Notes under the pieces: generated by a model
Told to the model about the DNA's origin: nothing
What the model saw: only the letters and a program-made list of their open reading frames with translations
Database searches by the model: none
Program-made: the position numbers and the translations under genes
Assembly (NCBI GenBank): GCA_964017195.1
Contig: OZ024898.1
Location: 16,484,475-16,548,474, forward strand
Direction of reading: 5' to 3'
Length of the DNA: 64,000 nucleotides
Source of the DNA: Siderastrea radians
Taxonomy: Eukaryota; Cnidaria; Anthozoa; Scleractinia; Rhizangiidae
Shown: positions 11,025-23,300 of the stretch, piece by piece
How the letters are laid out: every line of letters begins with the position of its first letter
How positions within the stretch are numbered: the first letter of the stretch is position 1

Positions 11025-11090
11025 ATACATAGCTATACACAGCCATACATGACTATACACAGCTATACATAGCTACACATGGCTATTTAA
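11025..11090 (+). repeat. Short minisatellite tract, 10-bp unit
   Basis: Units of the form CTATACAYRG. The tract is cut off at 11,090 by a palindromic insert and resumes at about 12,475 with the same orientation. Confidence 0.8.
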
Positions 11091-11202
11091 CAATTATTCT
11101 ACGAGGGCGCGCTGGAAATCGAATGATAGATAACCAACGAGGCGCGTAGCGCCGAGTTGGTTATAATCATTTGATATACAGCAAGCCCGAGTAGAATAAT
11201 TG
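11091..11202. repeat. 112-bp near-perfect palindrome
   Basis: Begins CAATTATTCTAC and ends GTAGAATAATTG. The two arms pair over about 50 bp with a few mismatches around the centre GGCGCGTAGCGCC (about 11,141-11,153). It could extrude as a cruciform, or fold as RNA. I recognise this GC-cored palindrome as a recurring piece of a cnidarian repeat, probably one end of a non-autonomous transposon. Confidence 0.8.
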
Positions 11203-12474
11203 TTTTATTAAAAACTTAACCACTATTAATAAAAAAGTCAAGAAAGAAAGGGAAAAATGAGAAAAGAAATTTAAACGGAACAAGAATCGCTCACATGACT
11301 GAACGAAAAAGGCGCCAAAACCTTGCGAAGTGTTGCAGCGTTTCATTGCAAAGCTGAATGAATCAATGAAAACTGCTCGAAAGTGAACAAAGTAGCACAA
11401 GTTTTGGAAAGAAATCTTCTAATTATTGGCTTTGAAATATGGTACATGTTTGATTTTTCCTGAAACAGTGTTGTTGTCATCGTTCAAAGCGGATTGAAGC
11501 TGTACAATTTCACCATATTAGCTGCTGGAGTTGAAACTGAACAAGTTTGTAATCTGTTCACACAACGGAGCCATCATGTGCGTGTTTCATCGAACTGAAG
11601 ACAGAACAAATTTGAACTTGAAGAGGTAATTTCCATGCAGCTCAGAAGCAAGATTACTGTAGTGAGGAACATTAGAAGTCACCATCATAGTTTGTTAAAT
11701 GCAAAGTGCAAAATGCAGTTGTTCTCGGTTTAGAGGTTGCGGACGGAATGGTAAGCTTAAAAGCAACATTCAAACAACTGGAAAAGCGATTCAACTCCGT
11801 TTACATGGCATCCGATTTCTACCTGAGCATTTGGAACTGTTGGAACACAGAGCTACAACGAGTGCAGGTAAACCAGTGTCAATTTTGCGTGTTAAAGGCG
11901 AAAAAAATCTCGCCCTTCCTTCCTTCTTGGTAGTTTGCCGCTGTATTTTTTTGGTACTTGTTTAGACTGCTTCATGATTTTCGCACCGACTCGCCATGAA
12001 TGTGTGATAGTTTTTATTAAATGCTCCTGCCCCATTTCACTGTGTTTTATTTTATGTCTTGTCTTGATATTTTGAAGTGGAAAGCTTTCCTGATAAAACC
12101 TACCGTGTTTAATTTCAATGACCGACGTGACGATCGATGAAAGAAATTAATTGTAAACACGACGCTTAATGCTTAAATTTTTTATTTCTGCACAGTTTCT
12201 TCAAACAATTTTGACTTGTGTTAGACGACGCTGTTGGTGATGCTTTTTGGTGACGATGTTGGCATTTCTGCTTAATTTAAATTCGCTGTCAAGTAATTTT
12301 TCTCGTCCATTTTTATCGCCGGGTTGCTCGCGAGGAAAAAACTTTCAGCACACTTTGTTGTTGAGTGTTCATTGACCATATTTGTCGCAGCAGGTATATG
12401 AGCTGATAGCCTAGCCCCGTTCAGCCAATCAAAATGCTAGAAATCCAATATACCTAGTCCACTTTTTAATAAAC
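11203..12474. mobile_element. Unclassified insert splitting the minisatellite
   Basis: A 1.27-kb non-repetitive stretch, together with the palindrome at 11,091-11,202, separates two parts of the same minisatellite. TTAA occurs at both junctions (11,086-11,090 and about 12,467), compatible with a TTAA-targeting element, but the ends are not clear inverted repeats. Two overlapping reading frames at 11,699-11,965 have no recognisable domain and I do not call them genes. Confidence 0.4.
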
Positions 12475-14935
12475 ACAGTTATACATGGCTATACACGGCA
12501 ATACATTGCCATACATAGCTATACAAAGCTATACACAGCTATACATGGCTATACATGGCTATACACAGCTATACATGGCTATACATGGCTATACATGGCT
12601 ATACATGGCTATACACAGCTATACACAGCTATACATGAATATACACAGTATACATAGCCATACATAGCTATACACAGCTATACATAGCTATACATGGCTA
12701 TTCACAGCTATACATGGCTATACATGGTTATACAGAGCTATACACAACTATACATGACTATACACAGTTATACATGGCCATACATAGCTATACACAACTA
12801 TACATAACTATACATGGCTATACACAGCTATACATGGCTATACATGGGTATACATGGCTATACACAGCTATACACAGCTCTTCACAGATATACATAGCTA
12901 TACACAGCTATACATGGCTATACACATCTATACATGGCTATACACAGCTATACGTAGCTATACACAGCTATAAATGGCTATACACAGTTATACATGGCTA
13001 TACACGGAAATACATTGCCATACATAGCTATACATAGCTATACACAGCCATACATGGCTATACATGGCTATACACAGCTATACACAACTATGCATGGCTA
13101 TACACAGATATACATAGCCATACATAGCTATACACAGCTATACATAGCTATACATGGCTATACATGGTTATACATGTCTATACAGAGCTATATACACAGC
13201 TATACATTGCTATACACGGATATACATAGCCATACATAGCTATACACAGCTATACATAGCTATACATGGCTATACACAGCTAGCTATACATGGCTATACA
13301 TAACTATACGTGGGTATACATGGCCATACACAGATATACATAGCCATACATAGCTATACACAGCTATACATAGCTATACACAGCTATACATGGCTATACA
13401 TGGCTATGCACAGTTTTTATACATGGCCATACATAGCTATACATAGCTATACACAGCTATACATGGCTATACATGGATATACACGGCTATACATAGCTTT
13501 GCATGGCTATACACAGATATACATAGCCATACATAGCTATGCACAGCTATACATAGCTATACACAGCTATATATGGCTATACATGGCTATACAGAGCTAT
13601 ACATTGCCATACATAGCTATACATAGCTATACATGGCTATACCTGGATATACACAGCTATACATATCCATACACAGCTACACATAGCTATACATGGCTAT
13701 ACATGGCTATAAACAGCTATACATGACTATACATGGCTATACACAGCTATACATAGCCATTTTCTAGCTATACACTGCTATACATGGCTATACACAGCTA
13801 TACATGGCTATACATGGCCATACACAGCGCTACATGGATATACATTACTACACATGACTATACATGGCTATACACAGCTATATATAGCCATACATAGGTA
13901 TACACAGCTATACATGGCTATACATGGCTATACATAGCTATACATGGCTATACATAGCTATACATGGCTATATACAGCTATACACAGCTATACACAGCTA
14001 TACAAAGCGCTACATGGATATACATGACTATACATGACTATACATAGCCATACATAGCTATATGCAGCTATACATGGCTATTCATGGCTATACATAGCCA
14101 TACATGGCTCTACATGGCTATACATAGGTATACATGGCTATACACAGCTATACATGGCTATACACAGCTATACATTGCCATGCATAGCTATACACAGCTA
14201 TACATGGCTGTACGGGGGGATATACACAGCTATACCTGGCTATACACAGCTATACATGCTATACACAGCTATACATTGCCATACATAGCTATACTCAGCT
14301 ATACATGGCTGTACCCAAGTGGATATACACAGCTATACGTAGCCATACATAGTTATACACAGCTATACATGGCTATACACAGCTATACACGACTACACAC
14401 AGCCATACACAGGCATACATAGCTATAAACAGCAGCAAATGGCAATACACAGATATACATAGCTATACACAGCTATATATGTCTATGCACAGCTATACAT
14501 GGCTATGCACAGCTATACATGGCTATACACAGATATACATGGCTATACACAGGCATGCATAGCTATAAACAGCTGTACATGGCTATACTCAGCTATACAT
14601 AGCTATACACAGGCATGCTTGGCTATAAACAGTTATACATGGCTATACTCAGCTATACATGGCTATATACAGCTATAAATAGCCATACATAGCTATACAC
14701 AGATATACATGGCTATACACAGACATAGATAGCTATAAGCAGCTATACATGGCTATACACAGACATACGTGGCTATACACAGGTATACTTAGCTGTACAC
14801 AGCTATACATAACAATACACAGCTATACACAGCCATACATGGCTATACACAGCTATAAACAGCTATACATGGATATACACAGCCATACGTGGTTACACCT
14901 AGCTATATATGGCTATACACAGCTGTACACTGCGT
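12475..14935 (+). repeat. Minisatellite array, 10-bp unit CTATACAYRG
   Basis: About 2.46 kb of tandem 10-bp units alternating CTATACACAG, CTATACATGG and CTATACATAG, with scattered substitutions and a few non-unit insertions. The period is not a multiple of three and the unit has no stop in any + frame. Long apparent reading frames that encode a 10-residue Ala-Ile-His-Ser/Gly-Tyr-Thr-Gln-Leu-Tyr-Met repeat are therefore a by-product of the repeat. Confidence 0.95.
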
Positions 14936-16403
14936 TTGTTTTCCCTATCCCTTCTCTTGAAATATGCTGTTCTTTGTAATAATTTATTTATTGTTTGCGG
15001 TCTTTCTCTCAGGGACCGCGCGAGAGGTGGGCTGAGGGGTCTTTTACCCCCGTTCCCTTTTTTGGTGCCATTAAAAAATAAATGAACAAGTTGGACAATT
15101 TTTTTGTTTCAGGGTTAATCAGTTTTCAGTTTACCCAGCTAAATATAATTTTTTAATTTAGACCAAACAGGAACTGAATACTCTAACTCCGTGTTGAAAT
15201 CGCCTTTCCTTCATTTGGCTTGATTAGTTGAAATTCTCACGCGCTCTTGGGGAATCTCGAAGAGTCTGGACCTGTTGAGACTTTTTTAATTCACTTGAAT
15301 CGATGGAAGTTGAAACTGTCGCTCTCGCTCTTGTCGGGCCATTAACTCTGCGCGTACTGTCGTTGACTCTTTCCTGTTGTTGAAGAGTTTGGACTTAGTT
15401 GACTTTTGTTCTTGTGTTGTCCGGGCATTATACATTACGACCGTTACCTTTTCAAGCTACTCTACAAATGTAACCGTTTCGTCTAGGATATATAGCTGCC
15501 AAAAGATATCGTTACCTCAGTTCTATCGATAACAAATAAGGCGTTCAGTCCTTAATTAGGCCGCTACGGACTGACTTTTGGTAGAAATGTTATTTCATGT
15601 CACTAAACTCAGTAGTGATTTAATATTCTACAGGTCTGCTTGTACAAGTTTTTTTTAAAAGAAAATGCTTTCATGTTTGAGATCTTATCATGTTTGAGAC
15701 CTATGGCACCATCTTTCTCAACAAGGCCCACATCGATTTCGGCGTCTTTTTTTTTGTGTTTGTAAGTTGTGAAAACAAAACAATACGCCGTTGTTACCAA
15801 AAAATAAGTGATATGATTTGATGAAAACGTGTGAATAGTGAACTTGAATGACAGTTAGTTTCACAGTTAACAAGATATTAAGCAGACATTGTGAAAGTGC
15901 TAATGAAGAAGATAAGAGTTAGCCTTCGTAGCTACCGATATTCTTGGTGCAGTGGAAAAATTTTGGTGGTTTTAACGATTACGGTGGAATCGCTTGGAAT
16001 ATTTTCACAAGGCGAGTCAAAATCTGCTCTGCAACAAATCTTGTCCAGATTCATCCACAAAGTGGGCCTGAGTGGGCAGAAAATTCCTGAAATTGTGAGA
16101 GTAGTGGATACGTCAATCAAAGGTATGTTGATCTGCCTTTCCTCAGATCTATCGACAACAAACGTTCCCTTACGTACCCGGCGATATTATTTTATCAGCC
16201 ATGGGTCGCACTTGGCAAATTTTTGCGAAAGTTCATTGACTTTGCAGTGAAAATCTATTAACAGCGTAATTCTCCAGGTGCGACCCTAATTTTTCCGGTT
16301 CGCAAAAACTTTCGGCAACAACATCAAAGACGCCGTAGTGCTTGGTGGGGCAGGCTGAGCTGAACAATAGGAATCACAGCAGCAACTGTCTGTCGTTAGT
16401 TTT
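14936..16403. other. Unassigned interior of the TIR element
   Basis: No gene is recognised. A 119-codon frame at 15,891-16,250 has no domain that I know and no codon pattern suggesting selection. A small hairpin with GGGACCGCGCGAG lies near 15,015. The stretch looks like captured or ancestral transposon interior. Confidence 0.4.
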
Positions 16404-16573
16404 GAAAACGAAGACCCCGAAAACGAAGACCCGAAGACCCATTACGAAAACGAAGTCCCTTACGAAAACGAAGATCCATTACGAAAACGAAGATCCTTAT
16501 AAAAACGAAGACCCCTTTCGAAAACGAAGACCCATTAAGAAAACGAAGACCCCCTCTTTTTTAACCAGAGGGA
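16404..16573 (+). repeat. Short tandem repeat, unit near ACGAAAACGAAGACCC
   Basis: About eight degenerate 16-18 bp copies of (TT)ACGAAAACGAAGAYCC, ending in CTCTTTTTTAACCAGAG. The same unit and the same end sequence return in inverted orientation at 16,864-16,920, so this array is one arm of a larger fold-back. Confidence 0.8.
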
Positions 16574-16824
16574 AACGAAAAACAGACAGAGTAATATAAT
16601 GGCAAGAAGATATCTGAACGGGCATTTGAAAGTAACAAAAAACTGTGTTGTTAAGCTTCCGTTTACCGCTATAATTCGCTCAGGAAGTAAAGTGTTGTGG
16701 ATTCACTCGCCTTCAATTTGTTTTTTTTATATTACTGATTTTCAAATGAAGAAAACAAAAACAAGAACCCCATGATTACAAGATGTAGACTTTTTAAAAG
16801 TCCGCACAATGAAAAATTCGAATT

Positions 16825-17002
16825 GCTAGGAGCCGTGTGTACTAAAATATTTGTAAAAACAAACTCCTCTGGTTAAAAAAGAGTGGGTCTTCGTTTTCGT
16901 AATTACGAAAACGAAGACCCTCTACAAAAACAAAGACCCATTACGAAAACCCCTTTCTTTTAACTAGAGGAGTTTGTTATTACAGTACACACGGCTCCTA
17001 GC
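16825..17002. repeat. 178-bp palindrome with a perfect 36-bp core
   Basis: Outer arms begin GCTAGGAGCCGTGTGTACT at 16,825 and end in its reverse complement at 17,002. The core at 16,885-16,920 is a perfect 36-bp palindrome centred on TAATTA, built from two head-to-head copies of the ACGAAAACGAAGACCC unit. This has the form of a fold-back element or a hairpin-ended duplication. Confidence 0.9.
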
Positions 17003-17504
17003 GTACTTCTGTGTTTTTACCACATTTTGAAGTCATCTGTGTGTTCATTATCAGAGTACACACGCACGTCCAAATGGAATCCATTCGTTCAGTAATAGTC
17101 CGAGTCCGAGTCAGTTTGGTACACTGTCAAGAAGTTACAACACTTTGTACCAATTATGTGACCTATAATGGTTTTCTGCAATTTGTGCACGTCACTGACT
17201 TCACCTGTCTTCGTTAAAATTAGTGGTTCGAACTCAGAGTAACAAATTTATGGTAATGGTATGTACATACGTCAGTCAAACTTTTATTAAGCGGACGCGG
17301 ACACCTAAAAATTTCAAAACGCGGACCCATGAAATTACTTTTTTTTATGATTGATATGGTGACATGACACAAAGAAGCAGCAAAATACAACTTTATTAAC
17401 CAATAACAACAGCAAAAACAACTGAAGTCTAATGAGAAGAAACGTACGGTGGATTTTGCTTATCGTTTTTGCCTGTGATTTGTTGACCTCAATAGCACCC
17501 ACCA
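17003..17504. other. Unassigned DNA between palindrome and minisatellite
   Basis: Nothing recognisable. The reading frames entering from 17,505 on the minus strand are extensions of the minisatellite. Confidence 0.4.
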
Positions 17505-18600
17505 TGTATAGCCATGTATAGCTGTGTATAGCCATATATGACTTTGCATAGCCATATATAGCTGTGTGTAGCCATGTATAGCTGTATACAGATATGTATA
17601 GCTGTGTCAGTATAGCCATGTATACCTGTGTAAAGCTATGTATAGCTGTGTATAGCCATGTATAGCTGTGTATAGCCATGTATGGCGGTGTATAGCTGTG
17701 TATAGCCATGTATAGCTGTGTATGGCTAAGTATGGCAGTGTATAGCTGTTTAAAGCCATGTATAGCTGTGTATAGCCATGTATAGCTGTGTATAGCCATG
17801 TATGGCGGTTGTGTATAGCCATGTATAGCTGTGTATGCCTACGTATGGCAGTGTATAGCTGTTTTTAGCCATGTATAATATAGCTGTGTATAGCTGTATA
17901 TAGCTGTGTATAGCTGTGTACAGCCATGTAGGACTGTGTATAGTTGTGTATAGCTATGTATAGCTATGTATAGCCATGTATAGCTGTGTATAGCCATGCA
18001 TGGCTGTGTATAGTCATGTATGGCTGTGTATAGTCATGTGTGGCTGTGTATAGTCATGTATAGCTGTGTATAGCCATGTATAGCTGTGTATAGTCATGTA
18101 TAGCTGTGTATAGTCATGTAGGGCTGTGTATAGCCATGTAGGGCTGTGTATTGCTATGTAGGACTGTGTATTGCCATGTATAGCTGTGTATAGCTATGTA
18201 TGGCTGTGTTTAGCCATGTATAGCTGTGTATAGCCATGTAGGACTGTGTATAGCCATGTAGGGCTGTGTATTGCTATGTAGGACTGTGTATAGCTGTGTA
18301 TAGCTGTGTATAGCTGTGTATAGCTATGTATGGCCATGTATAGCTGTGTAAAGCCATGTATGGCTGTGTATAGTCATGTATGGCTGTGTATAGTCATGTG
18401 TGGCTGTGTATAGCTATGTATAGCTGTGTATAGCCATGTATAGCTGTGTATAGCCATGTAGGGCTGTGTATAGCCATGTTGGGCGGTGTAAAGTCATGTA
18501 GAGATGTGTATAGCCATGTAGGGCTGTGTATAGCCATGTTGGGCTGTGTATAGTCATGTAGGGCTGTGTATATCTATGTATAACTGTGTATAGCTATGTA
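17505..18600 (-). repeat. Minisatellite array in inverted orientation
   Basis: About 1.1 kb of the same 10-bp unit as at 12,475-14,935, here reading TAGCTGTGTATAGCCATGTA on +, the reverse complement of the left array. Units at the inner side (17,640-17,800) are closest to the left-array consensus. Units near the terminus have drifted to CATGTAGGGCTGTGTA. Confidence 0.95.
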
Positions 18601-18863
18601 TATCGCTCCTATGTTTATGCCTATATTAGATTAAGTCAAACCACTATATGACAGTTACACCACGTACACCACGTTCCGAAAACAGGAAGTCCGCTAATCA
18701 AGGACTTCCGGCTTTCTGCGCAGCCTCAGAAATTTGAAACAATAACGGTTACCATCGGTTACAAAAATGGGCAGCTATTGCGCTTGCGCGTTATCCTGGC
18801 CCCTGCCAGAGCTCTCAATCCGTGGCGCTGGCCAAAAGGATCGCAGCTCTGGGGACAAGAATG
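18600..18863 (-). repeat. Right terminal inverted repeat (long form)
   Basis: Reverse complement of the left end, plus about 150 bp missing on the left. It contains an internal hairpin (CGGAAGTCCTTGATTAGCGG region, about 18,680-18,710). This longer version probably represents the ancestral terminus. Confidence 0.8.
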
Positions 18864-18872
18864 TTCTGCGTC
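18864..18872. repeat. Target-site duplication, right, of TIR element
   Basis: TTCTGCGTC, identical to 10,889-10,897. The satellite core continues immediately (GTACAGGGCTC), so the array resumes in register. Confidence 0.8.
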
Positions 18873-19816
18873 GTACAGGGCTCAAACTTGCAGAAGGTAC
18901 TACAGACATCAAAGACATCATTAAACTGGTGAATTCAGGTGCTCGTGGCAACTTTTGAAAAATCAACCTAATCGGTGACTCATAATTCGCTCTAGGTTGT
19001 ATTGGGCTGAAACTTGTAACATTTACTACAGACATCAAAATCATCATAAAACAGCAGGTATGAGTTGTCCCCGGCATCTTTTGAAATATTGCGTTTTCCC
19101 GTCACTTATCACGGTGACTCGATATGAAGAAAATTCGTTTTGCGTCGTACCACGCTGAACCTAGCAGAATGTACTAAAGACATCACAATCATCGTAACAC
19201 AGGAAGTATAAGTTGTCTCGGGCACTTTCTGAAAAATTGAGCTTTGCCGTCACTTATAACGGAGAAAACTCGTCGTGCGACGTACAAGACTTAAACTTGC
19301 AGAATGTACTACAGACATCAAAGTCATCATAACACTGGCCATTTCAAGTCTTCATGGCAGCTTTTGAAAAGTCGAGTTATCGAGTGACTCATAATGGCAA
19401 AATTTCGTTTTGTGTCCTACCCAACTGAAACTAGAAGAATGTACTAAGGACATTAAAATCATCGTTAAACAGGAGGTAGGAGTTGTCTCCGGCACTTTGG
19501 GAATAGTTGAGTACTCCCGTCACTCATAACGGAGAATACTGGTTGTGCGTCGTACAAGACTTAAACTAGCAGAATGTTCTAAAAACACAAAAGCCATCGT
19601 AAAAGAGCAGGTATAAGGTACCTTCTGAAAAAATGAGTTATCCCGTCATTCACAACAGAGTCACTGGCTGTGCGTCGTACCCGGCTGAAACTTGCAAAAT
19701 GTGCTAAAGCATCAAAATTATCATAAAACAGGAGGTATGAGGTGTCTAGCGTACCTTCTGAAAAATTGAGTTCTCCCGTCACTCATAATGGGGAATTGTG
19801 GTTTTTGCGTGTTACA
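18873..19816. repeat. Alternating 136-bp satellite, block 2
   Basis: About seven half-units of the satellite described for 7,851-10,888, again with both A and B types. The last unit is cut within its core (TGCGTGTTACAAGGC) by the left end of the Polinton. Confidence 0.9.
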
Positions 19817-20347
19817 AGGCCTCTGATTGGTTGTTGGGTTGCCCCTAGTAACGCCACTGACCATTGGGTTGGTGGGCTCAACCGGAAGTGCCCGGAAATG
19901 ACGTCACCGGAACCGGAAGTGACTGGAAATATGGAAGTCACGTGTTTTGGGATGGAAAACCGCTGACCAGTAGGAAAAATAGATCGTGGGCTCAGGGAAC
20001 CAGAAGTCACGTGTTTTGGGATGGAAAACCGCTGAGCAGTAGGAAAAATAGATCGTGGGCTCAGGATGGGGCAAAACCGCGGAGGAACGCGGGCTCAAAG
20101 TCCAAAGTCCAATTCAGGCATCGGGGGTGGTCCCTGGACTCAAAAAAAAAAAACGACGCCATGTTGGAAAACAAAAAATGATTTATTCCAAAGGGAGTGT
20201 TACAAGCGACCACGTGGTGATCCATTTCAATTGTAAGAGTGTTCCTTTTTAATGAATGTTCCTTTTCGATGAGTGTGTCTCTCACAGATATCCATAGGGG
20301 TAAGTCTGGAAACTGATGGGATCGATCACTCTCTTGTCGTACACCAA
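19817..20347 (+). repeat. Polinton left terminal inverted repeat
   Basis: Reverse complement of 40,916-41,433 with a short indel and scattered substitutions. It contains a 69-bp direct duplication (CACGTGTTTTGGGATGG at 19,939 and 20,008), a poly-A tract near 20,140, and the last 22 codons or so of the polymerase gene. The GC-rich outer 100 bp carries repeated CCGGAAGTG sites that resemble ETS-factor motifs. Confidence 0.93.
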
Positions 20348-23300
20348 TTTGTACAACTTGGACTCGTGAAAGGTGTAGAGTTGATAGGTTTTAGGATCCC
20401 GGACAATCTGGTAGGTTTTGTTCACTGTCGTTTCGCGCGGTTTCTGGAGTGGCTTCTGGATTTCATCCAACACGTTCTGCCTCATAACGCCGTAATTCAA
20501 CTGGGTTTTTCCTTCACTGTTGAGACGAAAACCTCTCACTTTGCATTCGATCTTTCCCTTCTTGGTTTTATACCCATAATTCTTGGGACCTCCCGACACG
20601 AATTCCACAATGTGATCATCCTTCCCAATTCACTGGTAAACTCGCCGAGGTAATTGCCTAAGGCCGGGTTGTTTTGATTCTCGTCAGCCAAAAAAATAAT
20701 AGAGTCCTTGTCGTAGTACAAGACACGTTCCCCCAACTGTTCCAATGCCTCGTACAGTTTGAGACGGTCCCTACAGGTAGTGAAACAGGCGATGAAGATG
20801 TTCAGGTTGGGTGAGACGGGGATGTCTTCCTTTTGGTGCTGGTAATGGACCTCCACCATTTGATCATTGATAATGGACACGTGACGTACATCCAAGCTAT
20901 CGGTGTCCAAAAACCGATGAAAGGCTTGGGGGTCATCAAATTCTTGGACTTGGGTTTTGTTGAGTCGTTGTCCAAACTTGCCCCACATGGAATTGAGCAT
21001 CATTTTAGCCAGGGTACGCAGCCCCGGGTTGTATTCGATTTTGGCATACTCCAACTGGATACCTTCATGCTTGTAATAGTCTTCGATGTAGGCCTGTCTT
21101 TGTTCTTCTGTTTCTACTTCGGCGGGCCACCCACTGGCTACTTGCTTGATTTTCAACCAAGTGTTGACGTAGTCTGCGAACAGTCCTTCACAGGTTTCTT
21201 CAAAATGCCAGACTTCGTAAATGTACTGGACTTCGTACCCGAGCTCGACGGCTTTGTCTAATTCTGGGCTGCACCATGTACTTGTCAGAGTACGTTGCTC
21301 GTCGGTGTGAGGGCAATGATATGATTTGTCTAGAAGGGGTTTGTCCATTTCTTCTTTCACACACGTCGCACAGAGTGGAAAGAGCAGTTTGCTGTCATAG
21401 CGGTAAGGCAGGACGGGATGGTACAGTTCACGTGGAGGAAGGACTTGGCACTGAATCAGCCCAAAGTACTGGTGGATGTCTGTGTGACCCGGTTGTGAAA
21501 TGAAGGTAGGATGTCCTTTAGGGTAGACAGAGGTTTTGTTGACCCAAGGGTACAAGGAGGTGACATCGATGTAATGGATCTTTTGGTGGGGGGTCACTTG
21601 ATGGTACAATTTCACCGCATTGGTACGTCCTCCACAGAAAGCGTCGCGTGGATTCAGGGGTTTTGTGCTTTGAAGGTTAGCTACAAACGTACGGATGTCA
21701 GGTGAGGTGTCTTTGAGACTTGCCCAATCGCATCCCCACATTTCCACCACGGTGTACCCTTGGGCCCGAAGCGTTTGGGTCCTTTGTTGCTTGGCCTCGT
21801 AGACATCTTGCATGGTTCGATCACAGTGGCGCAGATGTTTTTCGTGACGGTTGGGATAATGGCGGGGGCATCCATGCCAGAAACAGCCGTGAAATTCGTA
21901 GATAGTGTGGGTAGTGACATCGAAACCGGCCACATGGAGCTTGGTGCCAGGGATGCGATACTCGCCAGCATTTTTCGCATGTTGAATATGGGGGGCTTGG
22001 TGTTGTTGGCACCAGGTTAACCATTCGATGGCCTCGTTCGATTGATTGATGTTATTCTTCTTCCAACCAAGGGTGGGTTCACTGGCAATACTGTTAGGGA
22101 TCATGCGGTTCATGCGTAAATCCATGTTGCAGGCAGAAGCAATGGTGATGTGGTCAAAGGGGTTGAACCCCGCTTGAGCTTCAAACAACCGTTTGAAAGT
22201 CAGACATCCTTGTTTCAAGAGACGCACATCTGATTCACAATACTCCACCAATTCTTTCTGGAAGTCAAAGACCATGTTATTGGCGCGTTGTTCTTGATGC
22301 CACTTTTCCAAGGCTTGCTTGCCTTCAGGAGACATGGTTTCGGGCATGTAGTAATCGAGGGCCGGGATGATGCCCACGTACGTTTGGTGGTCTCGGATAT
22401 TGAACTTGTGTGGGAAGTAACCTTTTTCCAATTCCGTTAATCCAAAGGTTTTGGGAAAGGCGGACAAAGGCATCTGGAAAAAGCTGAGTGAATCGATGAA
22501 TCGGATACGATCGTGTTTGACTTCCAAGAGTTTACACCCGTTCCGGAGCTGTTGAACGATCCGGTTGTCACTGTGGTATTGATGAACCACAAAGTAGCCA
22601 TCGTACCCTTGGAAATTGTGAGCGAGTACATTGACTTGTCGGGTGTCGTTCAACGTGAGTGTATCCAACCATTCGAGAAAATCTCGGGTACAATATGGGC
22701 CTGGGAAACGAATAGGTTGATCGTCGTCTTCGGTTTCGGCCACGAGGAGATTGGCAATGTGTTGTTCGTCGGGTTGCATGGCTTCAATATCAAAAAACAC
22801 GTGCAAGGGGGGCAGGTCGTCGTCCTCCTCCTCCTCCGGGGCGGTTTCAGGCTCCGCGGCTGCTCCTCGTTTGGCGCGAGGACCTCCTTGACGTTTCCTC
22901 TTTCTCTTCTTCTTGTCTTGAGGCTTGGGGGCTCTTTGAATAAAACAAAGATGAGTTTCACCGTGCACGTACTCATGGCAAGACGGGCAGTCCACGTAGT
23001 AGCATTGGTGTCTGACAATCTTTTGTAATCCAACGTCCTGTTTAAGACAGTTAGGACAGCGACGGCGATGAAAGCACACGGAGGACTGTGGGTTCGTTTT
23101 GCCAGTGTGGTCCTTGCCGAGATGCGTGTCGAAACAAGTGTCTCCGAAAAAGTCCCGATGACAACTGTGGCAACGTTGTGTGGCTTTCTGGCCTCGAGGG
23201 TAAGCTGCCTGGAAATCAGGGCACTCTTTTTGGCGACAGGACCCGCATTGTTTTTTCTTGTTGTAGCGATGCTGTCCCTCGGTATTGTAGGGTTTCCAGC

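Larger units (their letters stand above)
10898..18863. mobile_element. 7.97-kb TIR element carrying inverted minisatellite arrays
   Basis: The ends are inverted copies starting CATTCTCGTCCCCAGAGC (left) and CATTCTTGTCCCCAGAGC (right, minus strand). They agree for about 50 bp. They agree again at GTGGTGTAACT..CATATAGTGGTTTGACTTAAT and lead into the same 10-bp minisatellite in opposite orientation. The left arm lacks about 150 bp present in the right arm (roughly 18,665-18,810). An 8-9 bp duplication flanks the element. No transposase gene is visible, so it is non-autonomous. The duplication length fits P, hAT or Mutator-like elements; I cannot choose between them. Confidence 0.8.

Noticed and set aside
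11167..11400. 77-codon minus-strand frame next to the palindrome
   Set aside because: Phe-rich low-complexity peptide from AT-rich DNA, no domain, and it runs into the palindrome arm.
12485..14979. Long + strand reading frames encoding a His/Tyr-rich 10-residue repeat
   Set aside because: They are a mechanical result of a stop-free 10-bp minisatellite read in three successive phases. Frames change at every indel and there is no promoter or non-repeat domain.
17335..17822. Minus-strand frames of up to 154 codons
   Set aside because: Same minisatellite, inverted. The non-repeat tail at 17,335-17,500 has no recognisable domain.
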